From assembly GCA_902766015.1 (NCBI GenBank), contig CACXCC010000077.1:1-41640 (forward strand): 41,640 bases of DNA, read 5' to 3'. The first letter of the stretch is position 1, and every line of letters starts with the position of its first letter. This document shows, in pieces, positions 24,162 through 32,818 of the stretch. The notes under the pieces were generated by a model. The model was given only the letters and a program-made list of their open reading frames with translations, did not search any database and was not told where the DNA came from. A program made the translations under genes and the position numbers. This stretch comes from an uncultured Veillonellaceae bacterium. Its GTDB lineage: Bacteria > Bacillota > Negativicutes > Selenomonadales > Selenomonadaceae.

Positions 24162-24477
24162 GGGTCAAGCGTGCGCTTTCTGCCGTTTTTGCTGTAAAAA
24201 CGCCATATACCTTAGCACTATAACGTAAGGGATCACGGTACACGATCGTAGGCCGTTGCTGAAGAAGGCGTAAAGAAAAAAATCCGTTTTCGCCCGCCGC
24301 CTGAATTGCCTAAGCGCAGCGATTTGATTCAGGCGGCTTTCATTAAGCGAAAACGGATTTTTTTAGCTGCAGCTTAGGCATACGATCGTGGATCGTGATC
24401 CCGCCTTTTAGCAGAAAACGCACGATTGACCCGCCTTTTAGCCGCAGCTCAGGCCTACGATCGTGTACCGTGATCCC
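24162..24477 (-). repeat. Nested-palindrome element, copy D, with two outer arm pairs
   Basis: Core stem of 18 perfect bp with A7/T7 ends (24276-24293 with 24347-24364). Inner stem of 11 bp (24296-24306 with 24327-24337). The loop, read on the minus strand, has CGCTGCGCTT. First outer arm 24229-24253 pairs perfectly (25 bp) with 24453-24477 and imperfectly with 24378-24402. A second outer arm 24162-24183 pairs 20/22 with 24411-24432. The phrase CCCGCCTTTTAGC is repeated at about 24400 and 24430. It reads as two overlapping elements or one with a duplicated right side. Confidence 0.88.
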
Positions 24478-24486
24478 GCCTTTTTA

Positions 24487-24495
24487 TGCTATAAT
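24487..24495 (+). promoter_or_regulatory. Extended -10 promoter of the PHP gene
   Basis: TGCTATAAT (TATAAT at 24490-24495) follows directly after repeat element D. No good -35 is visible; the region holds the last palindrome arm (to 24477). Confidence 0.45.
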
Positions 24496-24535
24496 GAGAC
24501 AAGTATCACAACACAGCATCTAGGAGGCAGCATTT

Positions 24536-25249
24536 ATGAAAGACTTACTTGACGCCCATATGCATACGATCGCCAGCGGCCACGCATACAGCACCGTCCG
24601 TGAAATGGTCACCGCAGCCAAAGAAAAAGGCCTCAAACTCATCGGCCTCACCGAACATGCGCCTGCCATGCCGGGCACCTGCAACGAAATTTACTTCTAC
24701 AACCTGCGAGTCATCCGTCCCGAAGCATACGGCATTGACATCTTAAAAGGTGCCGAACTCAACATCCTCGACTACAGCGGCAGCACCGATCTGCGTGCCG
24801 AAACGCTCAAAAAACTCGACTACGCCATCGCGAGCCTGCATGAACCCTGCATCGCCCCGGGAACAAAAGAAGAAAACACGCGCGCCATCGTCGGCGCCAT
24901 GCGCAACCCGAAAGTCCGTATCATCGGTCATCCGGACAATCCGCACTATCCCGTTGACTTTGACCGCATTGCCCGCACCGCGGCCGTTCATCATGTCATG
25001 ATCGAAATCAACAACAGCTCATACCGCCCGGGAGGAAGCCGCTACGGTGCGCGCGAACTCGTCGGGGAACTCCTCGCGGCATGCCGCCGCGCCGGAACCA
25101 TGGTCATCATGGGCAGTGATGCTCACATTGACCTTGACGTCGGCAACCACGAATACGCGCGCGAAATGATCGAGAAATACGACTTCCCGGAAGAACTCGT
25201 CATCAACAGCCGCCCGGAAGACTTCAAAGCATGGATTGAACGCTGGTGA
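24536..25249 (+). CDS. PHP-domain phosphoesterase (YcdX-like)
   Basis: 237-residue soluble metal-dependent phosphatase of the PHP superfamily. Metal-binding motifs in order: DAHMHTIASGHAYST near the N-terminus, LTEHAPAM, the E of KGAELNI, SLHEPC, GHPDNPHYPVD and MGSDAHIDLDVGNH near the C-terminus, matching E. coli YcdX-type enzymes. The physiological substrate of this subgroup is not settled. AGGAGG precedes ATG 24536. Monocistronic in appearance: the next gene has its own promoter within 11 nt of this stop codon. Confidence 0.92.
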   Translation: MKDLLDAHMHTIASGHAYSTVREMVTAAKEKGLKLIGLTEHAPAMPGTCNEIYFYNLRVIRPEAYGIDILKGAELNILDYSGSTDLRAETLKKLDYAIASLHEPCIAPGTKEENTRAIVGAMRNPKVRIIGHPDNPHYPVDFDRIARTAAVHHVMIEINNSSYRPGGSRYGARELVGELLAACRRAGTMVIMGSDAHIDLDVGNHEYAREMIEKYDFPEELVINSRPEDFKAWIERW

Positions 25250-25259
25250 GCAAAAAATT

Positions 25260-25289
25260 TTGACGTCAAATACGAAATCGCTATATAAT
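25260..25289 (+). promoter_or_regulatory. Promoter of the APC permease gene
   Basis: TTGACG (25260-25265), 18-nt spacer, TATAAT (25284-25289). Start near 25296 would give a leader of about 34 nt to ATG 25330. Confidence 0.65.
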
Positions 25290-25329
25290 AAGATACATCA
25301 CTCTCAAAAGAATGGAGTTACGATCTATC

Positions 25330-26775
25330 ATGAAACGATTTCGTCTTTTTCGCACCAAAAGTATTGCTCAAATGCGCGAGACGGCGGCGGATTCCGGCAT
25401 GGCAAAAACTCTCGGAGCTTTTGACCTCATTCTGCTCGGCATCGGCTGCGTCATCGGCACCGGTATCTTCGTTCTGACCGGTGTAGCGGCTGCACGCTAT
25501 GCCGGCCCTGCCGTTACCATTTCCTTTATTCTTTCCGGTTGTGCCTGCGCCCTCGCGGGTCTTGCCTACGCCGAATTTTCGTCGATCGTGCCTGCATCGG
25601 GGAGCGCGTACACGTACACCTATGCGTCACTCGGCGAATTTATCGCGTTTATCGTCGGCTGGAATCTGATCCTCGAATACACCGTTACGGCGAGCGCCGT
25701 CGCTTCGGGCTGGTCCGGATACGTCGTCGGACTGTTACAATCTGCGGGTATCGAAGTCTCGCACGCGCTGACTCATGTTCCCGCCGACGGCGGCATCATC
25801 AACATTCCGGCGATCTTTATCACCCTTTTACTGTCAATTTTCCTGATCCGCGGCACACAGGGGAGTTCAAAACTCAACCGCATCCTCGTTTTCATCAAAC
25901 TCGCGGCGATTTTCATCTTCCTGTTCCTCGCGGCTCCGCATGTTGACACGGCAAACTGGGATCCGTTCATGCCGTTCGGATTCGCCGGTATCGCGGGCGG
26001 CGCGGCCATCGTTTTCTTCGCCTATATCGGCTTTGACGCGGTTGCCACAACCGCCGAAGAATGTAAAAATCCGGCCCATGACCTGCCGATCGGGATTATC
26101 GGTTCACTCGTCATCTGCACGGCACTTTACGTTGTCGTCGCAGGCGTTTTGACGGGCGTCGTTCCGTATACGGAACTCAACAACCCGGAACCGGTCGCCT
26201 TTGCCCTGCGCTACATCGGATATCGTCTCGGATCCGCAATTGTCGGCGTCGGCGCCATCGCCGGTATCACAACGGTTCTTCTCGTTCTCCTTTACGGACA
26301 GGCCCGCATTTTCTTTGCGATGAGCCGCGACGGCATGGTTCCGGCACGTGTCTGCAAAATTCACAAACGTTACCATACGCCGTACATTGTCACGGTTCTC
26401 GGCGCCGCATTCGTCTCGCTGATCGCGGGATTTGCACCGATCGGACTCATCGCCGAAATGGCCAACATCGGAACACTCAGTGCGTTCCTCGTTGCGGCCA
26501 TCGGCGTCATGGTTCTGCGCCTTTCCAAACCGCATCTGCAGCGTTCGTTCCGCTGCCCGGCAGTTTGGATTATCGCGCCGCTCGCCGTTCTCGCGTGCGG
26601 ATATCTCATGTACAATTTACCGCTTGACACGTGGATTCGTTTCTTCGTCTGGTGTGCGGTCGGACTGCTCGTTTACTTCGGCTACAGTTACCAGCACAGC
26701 ACACTCGGGCGCGAAGAAGCACAGGTTATGCGCCGTTTCAAACTGCGTAAATTCCGTCATATTCAAAAGAAATAA
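25330..26775 (+). CDS. APC-family amino acid permease (cationic amino acid type)
   Basis: 481-residue inner-membrane transporter with about 12 helices. The start of helix 1 (GIGCVIGTGIFVLTGVAA), YAEFSSIVPASGSAYTYTYASLGE, and FFAYIGFDAVATTAEECKNP in helix 6 are typical of the YfnA/YhdG group of cationic or branched amino acid permeases. ATG 25330 (MKRFRLFRTKS) is preferred over 25312 because GGAG lies 12 nt upstream, whereas 25312 has no ribosome site. A rho-independent terminator follows at 26788. Confidence 0.92.
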   Translation: MKRFRLFRTKSIAQMRETAADSGMAKTLGAFDLILLGIGCVIGTGIFVLTGVAAARYAGPAVTISFILSGCACALAGLAYAEFSSIVPASGSAYTYTYASLGEFIAFIVGWNLILEYTVTASAVASGWSGYVVGLLQSAGIEVSHALTHVPADGGIINIPAIFITLLLSIFLIRGTQGSSKLNRILVFIKLAAIFIFLFLAAPHVDTANWDPFMPFGFAGIAGGAAIVFFAYIGFDAVATTAEECKNPAHDLPIGIIGSLVICTALYVVVAGVLTGVVPYTELNNPEPVAFALRYIGYRLGSAIVGVGAIAGITTVLLVLLYGQARIFFAMSRDGMVPARVCKIHKRYHTPYIVTVLGAAFVSLIAGFAPIGLIAEMANIGTLSAFLVAAIGVMVLRLSKPHLQRSFRCPAVWIIAPLAVLACGYLMYNLPLDTWIRFFVWCAVGLLVYFGYSYQHSTLGREEAQVMRRFKLRKFRHIQKK

Positions 26776-26787
26776 GCATGTCATTTT

Positions 26788-26828
26788 AGAGCCTGGTACC
26801 ACGGTTTTAGTACCAGGTTCTAAATTTT
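26788..26828 (+). terminator. Terminator of the APC permease gene
   Basis: AGAGCCTGGTAC (26788-26799) pairs with 26810-26821 (one G-U), followed by AAATTTTT. Confidence 0.8.
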
Positions 26829-26830
26829 TA

Positions 26831-26859
26831 TTGATTTCTTTGCCGCAATGCGGTAAAAT
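26831..26859 (+). promoter_or_regulatory. Promoter of the acyl-CoA ligase gene
   Basis: TTGATT (26831-26836), 17-nt spacer containing a small CCGCAATGCGG dyad, and TAAAAT (26854-26859). The leader would be about 75 nt. Confidence 0.55.
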
Positions 26860-26939
26860 TTAAGTGTTTCACAAAGAAAATCGCATCGATCTCGAGCGGC
26901 AGTCCTTGAGGCGCCGCAGAAAGGAACGGATTACATACT

Positions 26940-28424
26940 ATGTTTGTACACGAACTGCTTTACCGCGGCGAACCGGATGCCCTGGCCATTGTCGACCATG
27001 ACCGTCGTTTGACGTACCGCGATATCCAGGAAGGCATGATCAACTGCCGCAATCGCCTTTATGCCGTCGGTATTCGCCGCGGCGACCGCGTCGGCATTTT
27101 CTCGCGCAACAGCGCCGAATATGTCATGTGCTACATGGCAATCGCATCGCTCGGAGCCATCTCCGTCCCGATCAACTTCCAGCTCAGCAACCGCGAAATC
27201 GCCTACATCATCAAAGATGCCGGCATCCGTCATTTATTGACGTATCAGCCGCTGAACCTCGTCGACGCCATGGCGGCCATGCATTGGGACCGCCGCGTTT
27301 ACCAGCATGACATTCGCAACGCGATGAAGAAAAAAGCCGGTCTGAAAAATGCGCCGGAACTCCCCGCAGACTTTGACGAAAACAATCCGTGCGTCATCAT
27401 CTATACGTCGGGCACAACGGGCTCGCCGAAAGGCGCTGTCCTTTCCCACCGCAATCTCTGTGTCAATGCATCCCAGATGCGCGTCATGGGAGCCGGCCCG
27501 GAGCAGAAATCCCTCTGCGTTCTGCCGATGTATCACTGCTTCGGCTGGACCTGCTCGATCCTTTATCCGCTCTTCTGCGGCGGTTCGATCGTCATCCTCG
27601 ACTCCTTCACGCCGAAAGAAACGATCGAAGTTATCCGCACGGAAAAAATCAACGACCTCTACATCGTCCCGTCGATCTGCAGTCTGCTGACAAAACTCGG
27701 CAAACCGGAAGACATGGCGTCACTGCGCCTCGTCGTCAGCGGCGGAACGACCCTGCCGCTCAAAATCGCCGAAGACTTCCGCGATAAATTCGGCATCACG
27801 ATCGTTGAAGGCTACGGCCTCTCCGAAGCCTCGCCGGTTACGACGCTCAATCCGCGTGACAAATCCATCATCGGCTCCATCGGTAAACTCCTGCCGGGAA
27901 TCGAATGCCGCTTCCTCGACAGTGACGGTCATGACGTCCCGAAAGGCGAAAACGGCGAACTCGTCATCCGCGGCGGCAACGTCATGCTCGGCTACTGGAA
28001 CCTCCCGGATGCAACGAAAAACGCACTTCGCGGCGGCTGGCTCCACACCGGCGACGTCGCTCACATGGACGACGAAGGCTACATCTTCATCGTCGACCGC
28101 CTCAAAGACATGATCATCAGCATGGGCGAAAACATCTACCCGCGTGAAGTTGAAGAACTCATCTACCGCTTCCCGGGCATCGACGAAGCTGCCGTCATCG
28201 GCATCGAAGACCGACTCCGCGGACAGGCCGGTGCCTGCTTCTACAGTGTTCACGAAGGAGACCACGTCAACATCCGCGAACTGAAAAAATTCCTGCAGGC
28301 CAACCTCGCCCTCTTCAAAATCCCGCGCGAATTCCATCAGCTCGACCGTCTGCCTCGTACGACAACCGGCAAAATCGCCAAACGCCAAATCCTCAAAGAC
28401 TTCATGGCGTCTAAAGATAAATAA
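26940..28424 (+). CDS. Long-chain fatty acid--CoA ligase (AMP-binding family)
   Basis: 494-residue acyl-adenylate-forming enzyme. P-loop-like IIYTSGTTGSPKGAVLSH (about 155-170), then GYGLSEASPVT, GWLHTGDVAHMDDEGYIFIVDR and the C-terminal TTTGKIAKRQIL with the catalytic Lys. These fit FadD/LcfA-type ligases that make acyl-CoA from fatty acid, ATP and CoA. No signal peptide. Located between its own promoter and a strong terminator, so probably a single-gene unit. Chain-length preference and true substrate cannot be read; a carboxylate other than fatty acid remains possible. Confidence 0.9.
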   Translation: MFVHELLYRGEPDALAIVDHDRRLTYRDIQEGMINCRNRLYAVGIRRGDRVGIFSRNSAEYVMCYMAIASLGAISVPINFQLSNREIAYIIKDAGIRHLLTYQPLNLVDAMAAMHWDRRVYQHDIRNAMKKKAGLKNAPELPADFDENNPCVIIYTSGTTGSPKGAVLSHRNLCVNASQMRVMGAGPEQKSLCVLPMYHCFGWTCSILYPLFCGGSIVILDSFTPKETIEVIRTEKINDLYIVPSICSLLTKLGKPEDMASLRLVVSGGTTLPLKIAEDFRDKFGITIVEGYGLSEASPVTTLNPRDKSIIGSIGKLLPGIECRFLDSDGHDVPKGENGELVIRGGNVMLGYWNLPDATKNALRGGWLHTGDVAHMDDEGYIFIVDRLKDMIISMGENIYPREVEELIYRFPGIDEAAVIGIEDRLRGQAGACFYSVHEGDHVNIRELKKFLQANLALFKIPREFHQLDRLPRTTTGKIAKRQILKDFMASKDK

Positions 28425-28445
28425 TCGTCGGTCCGTCCGACTGTC

Positions 28446-28489
28446 AAAGGAGCCGCTCTCAAAATGTGTACGAGAGCGGCTCCTTTTTT
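28446..28489 (+). terminator. Terminator of the acyl-CoA ligase gene
   Basis: Perfect 15-bp stem (AAAGGAGCCGCTCTC at 28446-28460 with 28472-28486) followed by a T6 tract. Confidence 0.9.
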
Positions 28490-28512
28490 GTTACGATAAA
28501 AAGATAACATAA

Positions 28513-28689
28513 GGGACAGAGATGCACGGCCGAATGCCGTTGCTGCAACAAGGCGTCAAGAAATGACTCCGTTTTCGCCCGCCGCCTGAATTGCCTAAGC
28601 GCAGCGATTTGATTCAGGCGGCTTTCATTAAGCGAAAACGGAGTCATTTTAGCCTGCAGCTCAGGCATTCGGCCGTGCATCTCTGTCCC
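28513..28689 (-). repeat. Nested-palindrome element, copy E
   Basis: Outer arms 28513-28538 and 28664-28689 are a perfect 26-bp inverted repeat. Core stem is 18 perfect bp (28561-28578 with 28632-28649). Inner stem is 11 bp (28581-28591 with 28612-28622). The central 59 nt (about 28576-28634) are identical to copy D, whereas the outer half of the core stem (ATGACT here, AAAAAT there) and the outer arms differ and still pair. It lies downstream of a separate strong terminator, between convergent genes. Confidence 0.92.
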
Positions 28690-28746
28690 GCCTCGTCATG
28701 ATTACCTGTCAAAAATGTGGTTGATAAAATCAATTATTTACCAATC

Positions 28747-28780
28747 AAAAAGGCGGCGCCCCAACCGGGACACCGCCTTT
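28747..28780 (-). terminator. Terminator of the glutamate synthase operon
   Basis: AAAGGCGG (28749-28756) pairs with CCGCCTTT (28773-28780); T-rich tract on the minus strand. Lies 33 nt past the last stop codon. Confidence 0.75.
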
Positions 28781-28812
28781 CATATTCTACCTTATGTCAA
28801 ATCGCCTGACAC

Positions 28813-31155
28813 TCAAGCCTTCGCGCCCGTCGAATACATCGGGATCTTCTCCGGATTATCCTGAATCGTCCATACACCGCAGGGGCAGACACCGGCGCAA
28901 ATACCGCAGCCGATGCATCGATTCGGATCCGATACATACTCCCACGAACCGTCCGGCAGCTCATTGCGGGTAATCGCTTTTTCCGGACACGACTCGAGAC
29001 ACATCTTACAATCACGGCACGTACCGCAGCTTACGCAGCGCGTATGATCGTCAACCGGATCACCGAGTGCACAATGATGGCAGCGCTCGAAATACGCTTT
29101 CGCGAGACGCTCCGCCGGAATCTTTTCCTTCTGCGGGAACGGAACGGTTTCCTTGCCCATGACATACTGATCGACATACCATGCCGTTTTCCGGCCGTCA
29201 CCGATTGCATCCGTCAAGCGGCCCGGCTTAATCGTATCGCCCGCGGCATAAACGCCCGGAAGGATTGACTTATCTTTATTCGGAATGACCCACGTATTGC
29301 GGAACATCTTAATCTCATCCGTCTTCGGCAGGAAATCGAGCTCCGGTGCTTCACCGATCGACACGATAACCTGATCGGCCGGGATAAAGCGTCCGTCATT
29401 GGCGTAAACGCCTTCCTTCGTGATCTTGCTCGTAAAGAACGGCCAAACGAGTTTACCGCCGAGGCCTTCGATATACGCGATTTCCTTTGCAAAAGCAGCC
29501 GGTTTCTGCACATCAACCGCTACAACCGTCTCAGCGCCCATCTCGTACGCGCCGCGGCACGTATCCATACCGGAGTTGCCTGCGCCGATAACAACGACGT
29601 GTTTGCCCGTAGCCGGTTTCTCACCGCGGTTAATCGCCTTCAGATACTGGAGACCCATCGTCAGGTTTTCAACGCCTTCCCACGGGAAATAACGCGACTT
29701 CGTACCGCCTGTTGCAACGACGACTGCGTCATTATCGGCGCGGAGTGCTTCAAACGCTTCCGCGTCAACTTTGCACTTCGACACGAACTTGACACCGACA
29801 CTCTCGATGCGCTTGAGTTCCGCCTGCAAGAGTTCATGCGGCAGACGGCCGCGCGGAATAACCTGCTCGAGCTTGCCGCCGATATGATCCGCGTCATCAT
29901 AAACCGTGACACTGTGACCTTTACGCGCGAGCTGCCAAGCCGTCGAAAGACCCGCAACACCGCCGCCGATAATCGCAATCTTCTTGCCCGTATGTACTTT
30001 CGGCGGTTCAACCTGTGCGTACGCAGAAAGGAAACCGAGCATGCCGATCTGGATCGGCTCGTCAATCGTTCCGCGCGTGCAGGCATCCATACACGGATTT
30101 GGGCAAACCGAACCGCAGACGGAACCCGGGAACGGCGTATAGTCAAGTTCAAGCTGTACGGCTTCCTCGACCTTGCCGAGACGAATCAAATCGTAACGGC
30201 GCTGCGTCGGAATCCCCGTCGGGCAGTTGAATTCGCACGGTGCCACATATTTCGCGTTATCCCAGCTCGGAACACGCAGACGGTAAAGTCCGTGGCTGAT
30301 CGTATTATGAACGGCAAAGTCATCATGGGCAACGTCGGAGAAAATACCGCCTTTGACCCATTCCTTGACGCGAAATTCGTGAAGATTCGGGGCTTTATTG
30401 GCACCGGCCTGTTTTTCTTCGAAAGACAGCGGGCAAAGTTTATGCCACTGGCTCCAATCTGAAAGTTCCTGACGGAGTTCCGGACGAGCAATATGTTCGA
30501 GGAACGAATCCATACCGCCGTCGAGGAACTCAATATCCGTGTCATCGAGCGGCAGACATTTGATATCTTTCGGATACGTACCGATCGGACCGCGGACGTA
30601 AACCGTGCCGCCGACCATGCCTACACAGGCACGTTCGCCGAGAACCGAGTCAAACTGGGCACTGTCATAGCCGCAGACGACAGCTTTACCACCGCCCATA
30701 AATTCGAACGAGAACGAACCGACATTTTTGAGGACCCAGAGTTCCGGATCTTCATAAAGCGGATCGTGTTTCATCAGCGAACCCGTACGCGTACCGCCGC
30801 GTCCGCCGATATAAATTTTACCGCCCGAAGAGCAATGTCCCGCCGTATCGCCCGCGTCACCGCGAACCGTAATAATACCGCCTGCATTCAGCCAACCGAC
30901 GTCAGCCGAGCAGGAACCTTCGATGAGAATTTTCGTCCCCGGCAGGCACATCGAACCGGCGCGCTGACCGGCATTCCAGATGTGGAAATGCAGTTCTTTT
31001 CCTTCCGGATGCCACAACGGACCGCCGATATCGTGCTGGCCGGATGCGTGGACCTCGAAATCCGTCTCTCCCTGCTTGACGGCAGCGCCGATTTGCAGCA
31101 GGAGATCCTGAGTGGACATGCGTTCATGTCCTTTCATGGTTTCTATCTTAAGCAT
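28813..31155 (-). CDS. gltD: Fused GXGXG-domain and GltD-like glutamate synthase subunit
   Basis: 780-residue fusion. Residues about 20-230 form a GXGXG beta-helix as in the C-terminus of GltB (HIWNAGQRAGSM, GGIITVRGDAGDTAG, GGKIYIGGRGG, GGTVYVRG). A Cys-rich segment follows (CEFNCPTGIPTQ, GSVCPNPCMDAC), then the GltD-type oxidoreductase with an FAD site IAIIGGGVAGLSTAWQLA and an NAD(P)H site VVVIGAGNSGMD. The C-terminus has two ferredoxin clusters (CVSCGTCRDCKMCLESCP, CIGCGICAGVCP). It would pass electrons from a nicotinamide or ferredoxin donor to the FMN subunit. Strong GGGAGG site before ATG 31155. Third gene of the operon. Confidence 0.88.
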   Translation of the reverse strand: MLKIETMKGHERMSTQDLLLQIGAAVKQGETDFEVHASGQHDIGGPLWHPEGKELHFHIWNAGQRAGSMCLPGTKILIEGSCSADVGWLNAGGIITVRGDAGDTAGHCSSGGKIYIGGRGGTRTGSLMKHDPLYEDPELWVLKNVGSFSFEFMGGGKAVVCGYDSAQFDSVLGERACVGMVGGTVYVRGPIGTYPKDIKCLPLDDTDIEFLDGGMDSFLEHIARPELRQELSDWSQWHKLCPLSFEEKQAGANKAPNLHEFRVKEWVKGGIFSDVAHDDFAVHNTISHGLYRLRVPSWDNAKYVAPCEFNCPTGIPTQRRYDLIRLGKVEEAVQLELDYTPFPGSVCGSVCPNPCMDACTRGTIDEPIQIGMLGFLSAYAQVEPPKVHTGKKIAIIGGGVAGLSTAWQLARKGHSVTVYDDADHIGGKLEQVIPRGRLPHELLQAELKRIESVGVKFVSKCKVDAEAFEALRADNDAVVVATGGTKSRYFPWEGVENLTMGLQYLKAINRGEKPATGKHVVVIGAGNSGMDTCRGAYEMGAETVVAVDVQKPAAFAKEIAYIEGLGGKLVWPFFTSKITKEGVYANDGRFIPADQVIVSIGEAPELDFLPKTDEIKMFRNTWVIPNKDKSILPGVYAAGDTIKPGRLTDAIGDGRKTAWYVDQYVMGKETVPFPQKEKIPAERLAKAYFERCHHCALGDPVDDHTRCVSCGTCRDCKMCLESCPEKAITRNELPDGSWEYVSDPNRCIGCGICAGVCPCGVWTIQDNPEKIPMYSTGAKA

Positions 31156-31186
31156 TCGCTTATCCTCCCTTAAATCCTACGCACAC

Positions 31187-32818
31187 TCAGCATACATACT
31201 GGATGCCGAGACGATCGGCAATGGCTTTGTCCGTCGAAACGAGCGCATCGCTGCGTCCGATCGGAAGCGAACTGTTGCCGATCGGAGCCATGAGCTTTTT
31301 GAGCTCGTTGTCAAATGCGAGAACGTAATCGACAATCTTCTGAGCGCCGCGGTCAATGTCAAGGCGTTTGACGAGTCGCGGATCCTGCGTGCAGATACCC
31401 ATCGGGCATTTACCGGTATTGCAGGAATTGCAGCGTCCCTGTTCGTTGCCGATGCAGCCGAGAAGCTGAATGAGAACTTTGCCGCAGAACACGCCGTTTG
31501 CGCCGAGGCACATCATCTTGAACGCATCGGCTGCGGCATTTCCCGTCATGCCGATGCCGCCGCCGCCGTAGAGAGGAATTTGTCCCTGAAGGCCCTGTTT
31601 GACGGCTGCAAGATAGCAGTCACGGATCTTCGAAACAACCGGATGACCCGTATGATCGAGCGAAACCTCGTTGGCTGCGCCCGTACCTCCCTGGATACCG
31701 TCAATGAAGAAACCGCCGCAGATCTTGTACGGATCGCGAAGCAGGTTGTTGTAGACAGAAACTGACGTTGCCGAAGCCGCACATTTAATCGCAACCGGAA
31801 CGCGGAAACCGAAGGCTGCGTTCATGGAAAGATGCATCTTCTGGACGGATTCCTCGATGGAATACAGGCCCTGATGGTTCGGCGGCGAAGCAAGGGTTGC
31901 TTTCGGGACACCGCGGATCGCCTGAACGTGTTCGGCAACTTTTGCACTCTGCAGAAGTCCGCCGTCACCCGGTTTTGCGCCCTGACCGATCTTGATGAGA
32001 ATGCCCGCCGGATCCGTCACCATATGCGGCATCGCTTTAATGATACGGTTCCAGCCGAAATGACCCGAAGCGATCTGGATAATGAAATATTTGAGATACT
32101 CGGACTCGAGCAGTTTGACCGGCATACCGCCTTCACCGGAACTCATGCGAACCGGGAGTCCGCATTTTTCGTTCAAATAACCGACGGCGAGAGCAACGGC
32201 TTCCCAGGCACGCGTCGACAGTGCACCGATGGACATATCCGAGAAAATCAGCGGATAAATCCAATGAACCGGCGGCGTATGACCGGCCGGGACAAGCTTG
32301 CCGTCAACGATCTTGAACGGCAGTTCCTTGGCCGAAAGGACACGTCCGAACGGGGAACGAATGTCAAACGTATGGCGGGCAGCGTCAAGCGACGGGTCCG
32401 TCATCTGCGAAATACGACCGACGACAATGCTGTCAAGCGCGCGCTGTGCATTGATATTCGTACGGCCGCCGCGTTTGATCGGGCCGTGATCTTTAGAGAG
32501 GAGCGTTTGACGGCTGTCCGGATTGCGAACCGGGCGGATCGCATTATTCGGGCAGACTTTCTCGCAGATTCCGCAGCCGCGGCAATAGTCCGTCAGGCTG
32601 GCAACCTGTTTGATCACCGGGCGCGCCTCGTGACGTTTGACCGGATTCGGCTGATTGTCAACGGAAACCGTCTTGTCAACGCGCTGCATCTCGACGTGAA
32701 TCGCCTTGAACGAGCAGCTCGCTACGCAGCTGCCGCACATTGTACAGCGCAGGGGATCATATTCTATCTTCCAGTTGAGGTCATTGACGCCAACATCCTG
32801 TGTTCTTACTGTTTCCAT
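31187..32818 (-). CDS. gltB: Glutamate synthase FMN-binding (synthase) subunit with ferredoxin domain
   Basis: 543 residues. The N-terminal ~110 residues carry two [4Fe-4S] motifs (CTMCGSCVASC and CRGCGICEKVCP). The rest is the FMN-binding TIM barrel of glutamate synthase: SSGEGGMPVKL, KIGQGAKPGDGG, GGTGAANEVSLDHTG and the Cys cluster CNSCNTGKCPMGICTQDP. It converts 2-oxoglutarate and ammonia to glutamate. This is the short archaeal-type architecture, with amidotransferase and GXGXG domains encoded separately. It overlaps the amidotransferase gene by 13 nt; CTGGAGG precedes ATG 32818. Confidence 0.9.
   Translation of the reverse strand: METVRTQDVGVNDLNWKIEYDPLRCTMCGSCVASCSFKAIHVEMQRVDKTVSVDNQPNPVKRHEARPVIKQVASLTDYCRGCGICEKVCPNNAIRPVRNPDSRQTLLSKDHGPIKRGGRTNINAQRALDSIVVGRISQMTDPSLDAARHTFDIRSPFGRVLSAKELPFKIVDGKLVPAGHTPPVHWIYPLIFSDMSIGALSTRAWEAVALAVGYLNEKCGLPVRMSSGEGGMPVKLLESEYLKYFIIQIASGHFGWNRIIKAMPHMVTDPAGILIKIGQGAKPGDGGLLQSAKVAEHVQAIRGVPKATLASPPNHQGLYSIEESVQKMHLSMNAAFGFRVPVAIKCAASATSVSVYNNLLRDPYKICGGFFIDGIQGGTGAANEVSLDHTGHPVVSKIRDCYLAAVKQGLQGQIPLYGGGGIGMTGNAAADAFKMMCLGANGVFCGKVLIQLLGCIGNEQGRCNSCNTGKCPMGICTQDPRLVKRLDIDRGAQKIVDYVLAFDNELKKLMAPIGNSSLPIGRSDALVSTDKAIADRLGIQYVC

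Larger units (their letters stand above)
24137..24535. other. Gene-free stretch dominated by repeat element D
   Basis: The whole interval between the EamA and PHP genes is taken up by nested inverted repeats (copy D) and the promoter of the PHP gene. No reading frame is supported. Confidence 0.7.
28425..28812. other. Intergenic stretch between convergent genes
   Basis: Holds the acyl-CoA ligase terminator (28446-28489), repeat element E (28513-28689) and the terminator of the glutamate synthase operon (28747-28780). No gene. Confidence 0.7.

Noticed and set aside
28459..28680. 73-codon minus-strand frame in repeat E
   Set aside because: It covers the palindrome and the terminator; no ribosome site and no family resemblance.
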